Source: an uncultured bacterium
GTDB taxonomy: Bacteria; Cyanobacteriota; Vampirovibrionia; Gastranaerophilales; Gastranaerophilaceae
Direction: 5' to 3'
DNA: 14,950 nucleotides
Assembly (NCBI GenBank): GCA_900550295.1
Contig: URRM01000038.1
Location: 1-14,950 of the forward strand
Part shown: positions 6,572 to 14,036 of the stretch, piece after piece
Numbering within the stretch: position 1 is the stretch's first letter
Layout of the letters: every line of letters starts with the position of its first letter
Made by a program: the position numbers and the translations under genes
Notes under the pieces: generated by a model
Seen by the model: the letters and a program-made list of their open reading frames with translations, nothing else
What the model was told of the DNA's origin: nothing
Database searches by the model: none

Positions 6572-7990
6572 ATGAGTATTTTAAAGAAGTATGGGCTAAA
6601 TTTATCAATAATTGGCTTGTGGTGTGGGATAACTCTTTTTCTGTTATTCAATCATTCACCTTGGTATGATGAAGCTCATGCTTGGAATATTGCCCAATCG
6701 CTAAATTTAATAGATGTTTTAAGGTTTATGAATAATGAGGGGCATACATTCCTTTGGTATTTATTCATTATGCCTTTTGCAAAGCTAAATATTGGGTATC
6801 CATATTCAATGTTGCTGATAAATTGGTTTTTTGCGTTTGTCGCAATTCTTGTATTATGGTTTAAGTCACCGTTTCAAACTTGGCTAAAACTTTTGATAAC
6901 ATTTACTTTTCCTCTATTGCAATACTATCCGGTTGTTGCTCGTTGCTATGCTATCGGGATAATGTTTTTGTTTTTAGTGGCTAGTTTTGAACAAGAGAAA
7001 ATTAAACGGCCTAATTTATATGCTTTTTTGTTGGTGGCTTTAGCTAATACGAGTGTTGTTGCGTTGTTTCCTGCAACAATTTTGGGTGCTCAATTCGTAT
7101 ATGAGCTAATTAAAAATAAAATTAAGAATATAGTTCCGTATGTTATTCTATTAACAGGGTGTTGGCTGATTTTATTTCAGTTATGTATTCCTTTTTTGAT
7201 GAGTAAGTCTGCAATTAATGCAAATGTTCATTTTTTTATAAGTGAACAATTTTTGTCATTTTTTGCATATTGTAAGGAAATATTTTTTAATAACAATGTG
7301 TTTAGTTTGGTTGTGGTTTGTATTTTAATTGCATTTTTAATTATATTCTATTTGAGAAACAGAATATTTCCAACAATGTTAGTCTTTTCGACTGCTTGTT
7401 TTGTAATAATGTTTTGTTTTATTTATAGAGGCTTTTTCTGGCATAAGTTCTTTATTTATATGTATTTTATTGTTTCAATATGGATAATTTTTAATAAGCA
7501 TAAAAATTTAAAACTAAAGTTTGTTCCAATCGCTGTTTTGTCAATAATTTCAGTTATTTTTATATTTTGGCAACCATCAGATTATATGTACAATAAGGTT
7601 TATAACAACAATTCTGAGTATATAGCGAATCGAATTTTAAAAGATGAAAACTTAAAGTCTGCACAACTTGTCGGTGTTGGCTATTTGCCTGATACTATAG
7701 GTGCTTTTTTGACAAAGGGAAACATTGATATTAAAATTTTGTGCTCGGGGCTATCTTACAAACAATATCACAAACATTGGTTTTTTTGTCGTGAAGTTTT
7801 TCCTGAATATAAGTACTTAGATGCTTATTATAAGAGAAATAACAACACCTATATTGTGCTATATGAGAATATTTTAAAATTGAATAATTCTGTATACATA
7901 TATTCTCCTGACAAAAAAGATTGCTATAAATTGATACTTTATATGTCGCTGTTAGATAGCTCAATTTATAAGATAGAGAAGCAAAAATAG
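6572..7990 (+). CDS. Polytopic GT-C glycosyltransferase-like membrane protein, copy 2
   Basis: A 472-residue paralogue of the protein at 2325, nearly identical in length and co-linear along its whole length. HSPWYDEAHAW carries the acidic pair D33-E34 expected in the first outer loop of a GT-C enzyme. MPFAKLNIGYPYSMLLINW, VVARCYAIGI, ANTSVVALF and FFWHKFFIYMYF each have close counterparts in copy 1. About ten hydrophobic segments span roughly residues 8-340, followed by a hydrophilic C-terminal domain. The C-terminal domains differ most, which suggests different acceptors or sugars. A role in transferring sugar from a polyprenyl-phosphate carrier is inference from the fold type. The gene has its own leaderless-type promoter and no partner overlapping it, so it looks monocistronic. 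The T-rich coding strand is typical of a membrane protein in an AT-rich genome. Confidence 0.75.
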   Translation: MSILKKYGLNLSIIGLWCGITLFLLFNHSPWYDEAHAWNIAQSLNLIDVLRFMNNEGHTFLWYLFIMPFAKLNIGYPYSMLLINWFFAFVAILVLWFKSPFQTWLKLLITFTFPLLQYYPVVARCYAIGIMFLFLVASFEQEKIKRPNLYAFLLVALANTSVVALFPATILGAQFVYELIKNKIKNIVPYVILLTGCWLILFQLCIPFLMSKSAINANVHFFISEQFLSFFAYCKEIFFNNNVFSLVVVCILIAFLIIFYLRNRIFPTMLVFSTACFVIMFCFIYRGFFWHKFFIYMYFIVSIWIIFNKHKNLKLKFVPIAVLSIISVIFIFWQPSDYMYNKVYNNNSEYIANRILKDENLKSAQLVGVGYLPDTIGAFLTKGNIDIKILCSGLSYKQYHKHWFFCREVFPEYKYLDAYYKRNNNTYIVLYENILKLNNSVYIYSPDKKDCYKLILYMSLLDSSIYKIEKQK

Positions 7991-8088
7991 ATTTTTTATT
8001 AAAACTTTAATTGTTTTTTCAAAAAATAAATCTTTTGGTCTATTTTTTTTACTAAAAATCAACCATTCAATGTATGGTAAATAATAAA

Positions 8089-8116
8089 TAAATATTGTAA
8101 TCTTGTACCGTGATAG
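8089..8116 (+). promoter_or_regulatory. Possible sigma28-like flagellar promoter before fliJ
   Basis: TAAA at 8089-8092, a 15-base gap, then CCGTGATAG at 8108-8116 resembles the TAAA-N15-CCGATAT pattern of flagellar sigma factors. However, two extra bases (TG) interrupt the -10 part. It lies 36 bases upstream of fliJ, the right region to start the hook operon. No good sigma70 pair is obvious in the same gap. Confidence 0.25.
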
Positions 8117-8131
8117 ATGTGTAAATCTATC
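8112..8131 (+). other. Hairpin in the fliJ leader
   Basis: GATAGAT (8112-8118) pairs perfectly with ATCTATC (8125-8131) around a six-base loop. It sits nine bases upstream of the fliJ ribosome binding site. It would lie at the 5' end of a transcript started nearby and could stabilise the mRNA. There is no T tract, so it is not a terminator. Confidence 0.4.
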
Positions 8132-8140
8132 GGGGCAAAA

Positions 8141-8145
8141 AGAGG
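8141..8145 (+). promoter_or_regulatory. Ribosome binding site AGAGG setting the TTG start of fliJ
   Basis: AGAGG followed by six bases places the start at TTG 8152. The next residues, KKYSFRLQPVLDIR, match the usual FliJ N terminus, so the TTG is the natural start. No nearby in-frame ATG or GTG offers an alternative. Confidence 0.65.
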
Positions 8146-8151
8146 TAAGAA

Positions 8152-8601
8152 TTGAAAAAATATTCATTCAGATTACAACCGGTCTTGGACATTCGGGAAA
8201 AGACGTTAGAAGACAAAAGACTAGAAATGGCGCAAGTTATTCAACTCTTGAATGAGCAACAAGACGGTCTTGGAAAGCTCTTAGCGAAACAAGATGCCTA
8301 CAAGGAAGAACTTGAAAGCTTGTCTTTAGAAGACGATTTGAATGTATTTTCTCTAGCTAACTTCAAAAACTATATGGTGAATCTTCAAACGCAAATTAAG
8401 CAACAAGAGGCAAATATAGAAAATACAAAAAAAGCCTTAAGAGTAAAGCAAGATGCCGTAAATGAAGCCCTAAAAGATGTAAAAGTTTTGGAAAAACTAA
8501 AAGAAAAACAATCTCAAAAATTCTATCGAGATATAGAAATGAAGGAAGCAAACGAAATAGACGACATCTCAACAGCAAGATACAGATTGAAAAGAGCGTA
8601 A
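8152..8601 (+). CDS. fliJ: Flagellar export chaperone FliJ
   Basis: A 149-residue, highly charged protein predicted to be almost all coiled-coil helix, as is usual for FliJ (about 140-150 residues). The N-terminal FRLQPVLDIREKTLEDKRLEMA is the characteristic start of the family, where the first helix carries F-x-L-x-x-V-L-x-x-R. FliJ binds the export ATPase FliI and the gate protein FlhA, helping the ATPase work and recycling export chaperones on the cytosolic side of the basal body. It starts with TTG behind AGAGG. It is the first gene of a run with fliK (nine bases downstream), flgD and flgE. The usual upstream partners fliH and fliI are absent here, which is unusual. Similar coiled-coil proteins exist, but length, N terminus and neighbours together make FliJ likely. 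Confidence 0.8.
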   Translation: MKKYSFRLQPVLDIREKTLEDKRLEMAQVIQLLNEQQDGLGKLLAKQDAYKEELESLSLEDDLNVFSLANFKNYMVNLQTQIKQQEANIENTKKALRVKQDAVNEALKDVKVLEKLKEKQSQKFYRDIEMKEANEIDDISTARYRLKRA

Positions 8602-8610
8602 AAGGTAAAA

Positions 8611-10968
8611 ATGACACAACAATTTGATTTAACTTTTAATACAACAAATACAATGGATAAAATGATGACTCAAAGTCAATCTAAATCTTATTCAAGCTCG
8701 TCTTATGCTGATGCAGATAAGTTTGATAACTTTTTGAGCAATGCCAACAAGAGTTACACTCAAGATAGTACAAGAAATGACAAATCTCAAAGTCAATCTA
8801 AAACAAACAATAGACAAGAAACAAGTAATAACAAGTCAAATAGCACAGTTGCTGAAAATAAATCTGAATATAAAGAATCTACAAAGTATGAAGAAAATTC
8901 AAACAATGTAAGCAATGAAAATTCAGTAAAAGATGAAAAAACATCTTTAGATACAAAAGCTGACAATAAAAAATCAGAAATTATTAATGACGAATCTAAT
9001 TTAGTAATAAATGAAGAAATTGTTGAAAATAATGAAGTTGATGTAAAAGAAATGATGATGGTAAGCAATGCACAATTATCAAATGTTGAAGTTACATCAG
9101 AAGATGTTTCAAAATTAGAAAAATCATTTGCAATGTCAGACGTTCCTGTAGATGAAGAATTGCCGACAGAAGCAATTAAATCAGGTATAAACTTAGAAAC
9201 ATTGTCAAAAGCAATAGAAACTCCTGTTGAAGATACAACAGATGTGAATATGCAAGTTGTAGATAATGCAGTTAAAGATAGCGTTGTTTCAAAAGATGAT
9301 GCAATTTCAGCTATGTATAAAGTAAAGACTCAAAATGTTGAAGATACTAACGATGTTAAAGTTGATAACAAAGTTGCTATTGCAGAAGCTAAAGTAGACA
9401 CAAAGCTTGAAACCTCTGTAGAAACAAAAGCTGAACCTAAAATCAATGTAGAACTTGATGCAAAAGTTAGCGAAAATGTTCAATTATCAAATTTAGAAGA
9501 AAACAATCTTAAAATGAAAGATGACTTAAAGGTTGTTGATAATGCCGATGTTGAAGTTAAAGATATGAAATCTGATGTTGAAACAAAAGTAGATGTCGTT
9601 AAAGGAGAAGACTTTGCCGTTAAAGATGATGTTAAATCTAATGAAAAAACAAACATCAATGATTTGGACAAAATTCAATTAGTAAAAGATGTTAAAGCTG
9701 AAAAAGACGAGTTAAAAGCAACAAAAGATGTTCAAAATACAGTTGAAGAATTAGCAAAAAATACAAAAGACGGTGTTGTACACGAGGTTAAAGCCAAAGT
9801 TAATGAAAATCAAAAACAAGAAACTGAAAATACCGTGTCAACTGATAAATTGAACAAATTGCAAGAAGAAGTTCAATCAGCAAAAGCAGAAAATATATTT
9901 GAAACTTTAAGCACTCAAGATGAAAAAGTTTCTAACAACGATAAAAAAGTTGCTGATAAGTTTGCAAAAACAAATGTTGAATCAGATGAAACAATGGAAA
10001 TTGAAGACGATACAAAAGGTATTGAATTTATTTCTAAAAAAGCTGACAAAGTTGTTGATAAAACAAATATCCAAGATAAACACGCTACAAACATTAAAGA
10101 TAAAGTTGAAAACGTTAAAATTCAAGTTGAAGACAACGTAAAAGTTGTAACAAATCAAACACAAGATAGTGTGAAAACTGAAAAAGCAAATGAAGCAATG
10201 ACAAAAGCCGGTTTGACAACAAAATCTTTACGTGAAATGGACGGAAAGGTTACAAGTATGGAAACCGGTAATCAAGCAGGTGCACAATTTGGTGAAACTT
10301 CTCAAGAAATGTTAATGCGTGATATTTTGTCACATGATGCAACAGCACAAACAGGAGAAGCTAAAACAACAGTAGATTTCACTCAAGCCTTGAATAAATC
10401 TACAACTGCACAACAACCTCAAGCTCAACAAAATACTCAAGAGGCTCAAGAAGTTAATATTTTAGACCAAATTAGAGCAAAATTTGCGGTTTCAAAACAA
10501 AACGGATTGCAAAAAATTACAATTGGTTTAACACCTGAAAGTTTAGGTAAAGTTACAGTAGAAATTGTTAAAGGTCAAAACGGAATTTCAGCAAACTTGT
10601 TGGCAGAAAATCCACAAGCAAAAGAAATTTTAGACAAAAATCTTGATGGTTTAAAATCAGTACTTCAAACTCAAGGTGTAAATGTAAATAACGTAAATGT
10701 AAAAGTTACTGAAGCTGGTCGTTCTTCAGAAAACAATAACAACATGTTCCAAAATGATGACGGACAGTTTAGCCAAGATTCAAGCGGAGATAATTCAAGA
10801 GGAAATAATTCATCAAACCAAGAAAAACATTCAGAATTTGAATTTATGAATAATAATTCAATAAGTGCTGAAAATACAGAACCGGAAGATGTTATTTCCA
10901 ACACAATGCAAATTGAAAAAACTGTAAGTATCAAAGGTGGAAATGGAAAAATAAGCTATAAATTATAA
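8611..10968 (+). CDS. fliK: Flagellar hook-length control protein FliK, unusually long
   Basis: A 785-residue protein. The recognisable part is the C-terminal hook-length domain at about residues 617-700: ITIGLTPESLGKVTVEIV, then ISANLLAENPQAKEILDKNL and LKSVLQTQGVNVNNVNVKV. This is the segment that switches export specificity through FlhB once the hook is complete. The first 600 or so residues are low-complexity, rich in Lys, Asp, Glu, Val, Asn and Thr, with no Cys or Trp seen; this is the molecular-ruler part. Well-studied FliK proteins are about 400-600 residues, so the ruler here is long. An Asn/Ser-rich tail follows the domain. AAGG at 8602-8605 is the ribosome binding site. The position between fliJ and flgD is classical. 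The identity is firm at the C terminus; the rest is unalignable by eye. Confidence 0.88.
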   Translation: MTQQFDLTFNTTNTMDKMMTQSQSKSYSSSSYADADKFDNFLSNANKSYTQDSTRNDKSQSQSKTNNRQETSNNKSNSTVAENKSEYKESTKYEENSNNVSNENSVKDEKTSLDTKADNKKSEIINDESNLVINEEIVENNEVDVKEMMMVSNAQLSNVEVTSEDVSKLEKSFAMSDVPVDEELPTEAIKSGINLETLSKAIETPVEDTTDVNMQVVDNAVKDSVVSKDDAISAMYKVKTQNVEDTNDVKVDNKVAIAEAKVDTKLETSVETKAEPKINVELDAKVSENVQLSNLEENNLKMKDDLKVVDNADVEVKDMKSDVETKVDVVKGEDFAVKDDVKSNEKTNINDLDKIQLVKDVKAEKDELKATKDVQNTVEELAKNTKDGVVHEVKAKVNENQKQETENTVSTDKLNKLQEEVQSAKAENIFETLSTQDEKVSNNDKKVADKFAKTNVESDETMEIEDDTKGIEFISKKADKVVDKTNIQDKHATNIKDKVENVKIQVEDNVKVVTNQTQDSVKTEKANEAMTKAGLTTKSLREMDGKVTSMETGNQAGAQFGETSQEMLMRDILSHDATAQTGEAKTTVDFTQALNKSTTAQQPQAQQNTQEAQEVNILDQIRAKFAVSKQNGLQKITIGLTPESLGKVTVEIVKGQNGISANLLAENPQAKEILDKNLDGLKSVLQTQGVNVNNVNVKVTEAGRSSENNNNMFQNDDGQFSQDSSGDNSRGNNSSNQEKHSEFEFMNNNSISAENTEPEDVISNTMQIEKTVSIKGGNGKISYKL

Positions 10969-11005
10969 TAGTATGTGAAATAAATGGAGAGGTAGGTAAA
11001 AGTAA

Positions 11006-11521
11006 ATGTCAAGTATTACATCACAGATTACATCAATGCAGACAAATACTGCAATTGCTGAATCTAAACAAGAAAAAAAGGGTACTAATGATGTAACTGA
11101 TTCAAACATGTTTTTAAAACTAATGTTGAAGCAAATGGAACAACAAGACCCGACAGAACCAACTGATAACTCACAATGGTTGGCACAAATGGCTCAATAT
11201 TCATCATTAGAAGCTATGAATAACTTAAATTCAAGCTTTAGCGATGTAGCCAAAGAATTAAGTACAATGAATGATACAATCGCATCAAATGCTTCAATTA
11301 CACAAACATTATCGTTAATCGGTAAAGATGTAACATTACAAGTTCCAAAAGTAGATGAAAATGGAAAAACAATGACCGATAGCAAAGGCAATGTTATGTA
11401 CGAAAAGGTAGAAGGTACTGTTTCAGAAGCTTCATTTGCCGGTGGCGAAGGAGTTATTACAATCGGAGATAAAACTTATCCTATCGGATACGTAGAATCA
11501 ATTAGAAATAACAATAAGTAA
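11006..11521 (+). CDS. flgD: Flagellar hook capping protein FlgD, short form
   Basis: A 171-residue protein. The hallmark FlgD N-terminal segment is MFLKLMLKQMEQQDPTEPTD followed by WLAQMAQYSSLEAMNNL (about residues 35-74). A C-terminal beta-rich part includes LIGKDVTLQV and GDKTYPIGYVESI. FlgD forms the cap at the tip of the growing hook, lets FlgE subunits assemble, and is then discarded. Enteric FlgD is about 230 residues and has an Ig-like domain inserted. This protein keeps the N-terminal and Tudor-like parts but has little room for the Ig-like domain, as in other short FlgD proteins. The ribosome binding region is GGAGAGGTAGG upstream at 10986-10996. It lies 37 bases after fliK. Confidence 0.92.
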   Translation: MSSITSQITSMQTNTAIAESKQEKKGTNDVTDSNMFLKLMLKQMEQQDPTEPTDNSQWLAQMAQYSSLEAMNNLNSSFSDVAKELSTMNDTIASNASITQTLSLIGKDVTLQVPKVDENGKTMTDSKGNVMYEKVEGTVSEASFAGGEGVITIGDKTYPIGYVESIRNNNK

Positions 11522-11536
11522 TTAATAATTAAAGAA

Positions 11537-11616
11537 TAGTCGGAAAAGACTACAAGACTTGGGAAAGTCCTCAACGGAATGAGGCAAAAAATGAAATTCT
11601 GAATACGTTTCAGAAT
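11537..11616 (+). ncRNA. Four-hairpin structured leader between flgD and flgE
   Basis: Four consecutive stem-loops fill this stretch. TAGTC/GACTA pairs 11537-11541 with 11548-11552. GACTT/AAGTC pairs 11556-11560 with 11565-11569 around a GGGA (GNRA-type) loop. CCTCA/TGAGG pairs 11569-11573 with 11580-11584, so it shares one base with the previous stem. ATTCTGAA/TTCAGAAT pairs 11596-11603 with 11609-11616. None has a T tract, so they are not terminators. The gap of 143 bases is long for an operon interior. The RNA could be a processing or stability element that raises hook-protein output, or a regulatory leader. I do not recognise a riboswitch family. Confidence 0.5.
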
Positions 11617-11654
11617 ACTAAAGCGAAGATAACAAAAATCATAAAAGGACATAG

Positions 11655-11660
11655 AGGAGG
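11655..11660 (+). promoter_or_regulatory. Strong Shine-Dalgarno AGGAGG of flgE
   Basis: A full AGGAGG lies four bases before the ATG at 11665, the strongest ribosome binding site in the window. This fits the need to make about a hundred hook subunits per flagellum. Confidence 0.75.
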
Positions 11661-11664
11661 AAAA

Positions 11665-13122
11665 ATGTCACAAGCTTTATTCACATCAATGACAGGTTTG
11701 AACTCAGCACAACAGTCAATCAGTGTTGTATCAAACAATGTAGCTAACATTAATACAACAGCTTACAAATCAGCTGATGCACGTTTTGCTACATTATTCT
11801 CAAACACTCTAACAGCAGGTAACGCACCTACAGCAACAGCTGGTGGTACAAACCCTAAACAAATCGGCTTAGGTGTTAAATTAGAAGGTATTGTAAGAAA
11901 CTTTGAAACAGGTTCTTATTTATCAACAGGCAGAACAGGTGATTCAATGATCTCTGGTCGTGGTTATTATACAGTAATGGACCCAAGTGGTGCAGTATAT
12001 TTAACTCGTGATGGTTCATTTACTCTTGATGCAAAAGGTAACATGGTTACATTAACTGGTAACAAAGTTTTAGGTGCATCTTCATTGAAATCTGAAGAAT
12101 CATCAACAGCAGGTATCCACGTACCTCAAAACTTCACAAGAACAATTACCGGTGATGATAATATCCAAAACTTAAAAATCATGAGTGAATTGAATAACTC
12201 TTCATTTACAACAGGTAAAATTTCTATGACAGTTTCTGATGGTGCAAAAGAAGCAGATATTGAATTCGTAATTGGTAAACAAGGTGATACACCAACACCG
12301 CAAGTAATTATCTCAGAAACAACAACAGCAGACCAATTTATGACACAAGTTGTTAAGGCAATTAATGACAAGGCAGATGCTGCGGGTGTAAACTTTAAAT
12401 TGGAATCTAAATGGGGTAAAAGAGTAAACCAAGATAATGATAATACAGGTAAGGTTATTTGGAGTTTTGATGGTAGTACAACAAAAGCGTCATTAAAAAT
12501 TAATGATACATCAACAGCTAACTTAGCTGATGGTTTAAGTTTCTATGAATTGAACCAAGCAGAAGGTGATGGTACTGCAATGTCAAAAGCATTAAGCTAC
12601 CAAGTTGATGTTAACCCAACAACTTCACCAAGCAATATGACATCATTAAAAAGTTACTCAATCGGTGCAGATGGTACAATTGAAGCGACATATGACAATG
12701 GTGATAAATTAACAGTATTCTTAGATGATGCAAATGAATTCCAATACCAATATGTAACATCAACAGGTGTTTACATTAGTGGTACTTCAAACGATACAAC
12801 ATCTCCTGTTACAGTTAATCCACTTGTAGCATCAAAAGAAGGTTTGGTTCTTCAAATAGCATCAGTAACAAATGAAGAAGGTCTTGTATCAAATGCTGAT
12901 AACTTATGGTCTGCGGGTCCTGACTCTGGTAAAATTACATTTACAATTGCAGGTCAAATGGGTACAGGTAACATTGTAACAAATGGTCTTGAATCATCAA
13001 ACGTAGACTTAGCTCGTGAATTATCAAATATGATTATTGCTCAACGTGCAATCAATGCTAACTCACGTGTATTTAGTACTGCAAGTACAGTATTAGAAAC
13101 ATTATCTCAATTAGGTAGATAA
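11665..13122 (+). CDS. flgE: Flagellar hook protein FlgE
   Basis: A 485-residue rod/hook-family protein. The N terminus MSQALFTSMTGLNSAQQSIS with NNVANINTTAYK (24-35), and the C terminus NVDLARELSNMIIAQRAINA with a final helix, form the paired D0 coiled coil shared by FlgB/C/E/F/G. The large middle part (about 80-440) holds the surface D1/D2 domains. Its size and its place right after flgD point to the hook subunit rather than the rod proteins FlgF or FlgG (about 260 residues). No Cys is seen. It is exported through the flagellar secretion apparatus without a cleaved signal. Codon choice is strongly biased (many ACA, GGT, GCA, CAA), as for an abundant protein. A hairpin-rich leader and a near-perfect ribosome binding site precede it. 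Confidence 0.92.
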   Translation: MSQALFTSMTGLNSAQQSISVVSNNVANINTTAYKSADARFATLFSNTLTAGNAPTATAGGTNPKQIGLGVKLEGIVRNFETGSYLSTGRTGDSMISGRGYYTVMDPSGAVYLTRDGSFTLDAKGNMVTLTGNKVLGASSLKSEESSTAGIHVPQNFTRTITGDDNIQNLKIMSELNNSSFTTGKISMTVSDGAKEADIEFVIGKQGDTPTPQVIISETTTADQFMTQVVKAINDKADAAGVNFKLESKWGKRVNQDNDNTGKVIWSFDGSTTKASLKINDTSTANLADGLSFYELNQAEGDGTAMSKALSYQVDVNPTTSPSNMTSLKSYSIGADGTIEATYDNGDKLTVFLDDANEFQYQYVTSTGVYISGTSNDTTSPVTVNPLVASKEGLVLQIASVTNEEGLVSNADNLWSAGPDSGKITFTIAGQMGTGNIVTNGLESSNVDLARELSNMIIAQRAINANSRVFSTASTVLETLSQLGR

Positions 13123-13138
13123 TAAATATAGTTGGTAA

Positions 13139-13159
13139 TGGGCGTATTTGATACGCCCA
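13139..13159 (+). other. GC-rich hairpin after flgE, weak terminator candidate
   Basis: TGGGCGTAT (13139-13147) pairs perfectly over nine bases with ATACGCCCA (13151-13159) around a TTG loop, beginning 17 bases after the flgE stop. The following bases are ACACAAATT rather than a T run. It may therefore stop transcription poorly and instead protect the 3' end of the hook mRNA. Confidence 0.55.
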
Positions 13160-13173
13160 ACACAAATTATAAC

Positions 13174-13247
13174 TGAGAAATTTAAGATTATTAACAAATA
13201 TTAAGTTTCTCAAAACATGCTGAAACCATGGTATATCATGCTTTCAG
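13174..13247 (+). other. Two further stem-loops between flgE and yggS
   Basis: Bases 13174-13185 pair with 13201-13212 over 12 positions, one of them a G-T wobble, around a 15-base loop. Then CTGAAA (13220-13225) pairs with TTTCAG (13242-13247). Inside that stem, CATG at 13227-13230 pairs with CATG at 13237-13240, past one C-C mismatch. Neither has a terminator T tract. The function is unknown; both sit upstream of the yggS promoter. Confidence 0.45.
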
Positions 13248-13278
13248 ACAAAACACGATAGGATAGGAAATAAAAAAG

Positions 13279-13307
13279 TTGTCCTAATCTTGAACAGGGT
13301 TTATAAT
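13279..13307 (+). promoter_or_regulatory. Sigma70-type promoter for yggS-sepF
   Basis: The -35 box TTGTCC (13279-13284, four of six consensus bases), an ideal 17-base spacer and a perfect -10 TATAAT (13302-13307) predict a start near 13314. That gives a leader of about 43 bases, containing AGAGG at 13343-13347 nine bases before the yggS ATG. Confidence 0.75.
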
Positions 13308-13356
13308 AGATTTATGTTCATTTCCTAAAGGACATCTCTTGTAGAGGTTATACCTT

Positions 13357-14025
13357 ATGGTTGAAAAAATTAAACAAGTTTTATCACAAATACAAGAGCA
13401 AATCGCACCTTATACACCAAATATAGTCGCAGTTACCAAGTACTTCGGTAGGGAAGCAATCCTAGATGCATATCAAGCAGGATTGAGAAACTTCGGAGAG
13501 TCAAGAGCGGTTGAAGCTATTGAAAAGATTAACTCGCTACCGGATGAAATAAAAGAAAATTCTAAATTTCATTTTATAGGTCATCTACAAACAAATAAAG
13601 TGAACAAAGTCGTTTGTAAATTTGATGTGATTCATTCGGTAGATTCTTTAAAATTAGCTCAAGCAATTTCTGACGAAGCTGTTAAAATCGGAAAAGTTCA
13701 AGATGTATTTCTTCAATTGAACAATGCAAATGAAGAACAAAAGTTTGGATTTTCAAAACAAGATTTGTTTGAAAACTTTTCTGAAATCAAAGATTTAAAA
13801 GGGTTAAATATTTTAGGTCTTATGAATATAGCTCCACTTGGGTTAGAAGAAAATGAATTAGATATACTTTTTGAAGACGTGAGACAAACTCAAAATGAAT
13901 TAGTGAAAAAATTTAACTGCGAAAAAATGAAAGAGCTATCAATGGGTATGAGTCAAGACTATCAAATCGCGGCGCGACATGGTGCAACCATGTTACGTAT
14001 AGGTAGAAAATTATTTAGTAATTAA
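13357..14025 (+). CDS. yggS: YggS/PROSC family pyridoxal-phosphate homeostasis protein
   Basis: A 222-residue cytosolic protein, the normal size for the family. The PLP-binding lysine is K28 in IVAVTKYF. Next come NFGESR (45-50), the signature HFIGHLQTNK (72-81) and IHSVDS (92-97). The C-terminal block from residue 194 has LSMGMSQDYQIAARHGATMLRIG, where the Ser-rich loop and the Arg-Ile-Gly hold the cofactor phosphate. The fold is a single-domain alanine-racemase-type barrel with no known catalytic reaction; it binds and buffers PLP and affects amino-acid and keto-acid balance. It is followed 19 bases later by sepF, a pairing common in cyanobacteria and Gram-positive bacteria. A good sigma70 promoter lies directly upstream, so it starts its own transcript. 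Confidence 0.96.
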   Translation: MVEKIKQVLSQIQEQIAPYTPNIVAVTKYFGREAILDAYQAGLRNFGESRAVEAIEKINSLPDEIKENSKFHFIGHLQTNKVNKVVCKFDVIHSVDSLKLAQAISDEAVKIGKVQDVFLQLNNANEEQKFGFSKQDLFENFSEIKDLKGLNILGLMNIAPLGLEENELDILFEDVRQTQNELVKKFNCEKMKELSMGMSQDYQIAARHGATMLRIGRKLFSN

Positions 14026-14031
14026 TATATT

Positions 14032-14036
14032 GGAGG
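14032..14036 (+). promoter_or_regulatory. Ribosome binding site GGAGG fixing the GTG start of sepF
   Basis: GGAGG followed by eight bases leads to GTG at 14045. An upstream in-frame TTG at 14030 overlaps this very site and would have no ribosome binding site of its own, so it is not the start. Confidence 0.8.

Noticed and set aside
7991..8151. A terminator for the second GT-C gene
   Set aside because: The gap is T-rich, but no convincing stem with a loop precedes a T run. Only weak pairs such as ACCAT/ATGGT (8062-8078) are present.
9920..10141. Overlapping + strand ORF of 73 residues inside fliK
   Set aside because: It is a lysine/leucine-rich shadow frame of the low-complexity fliK sequence with no start signal.
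11537..11616. RNase P RNA, group I intron core or c-di-GMP riboswitch in the flgE leader
   Set aside because: GGAAAGTCC and GACTA resemble pieces of RNase P RNA or intron cores, but the stretch is far too short and lacks the other conserved parts. The GEMM core sequences are absent.
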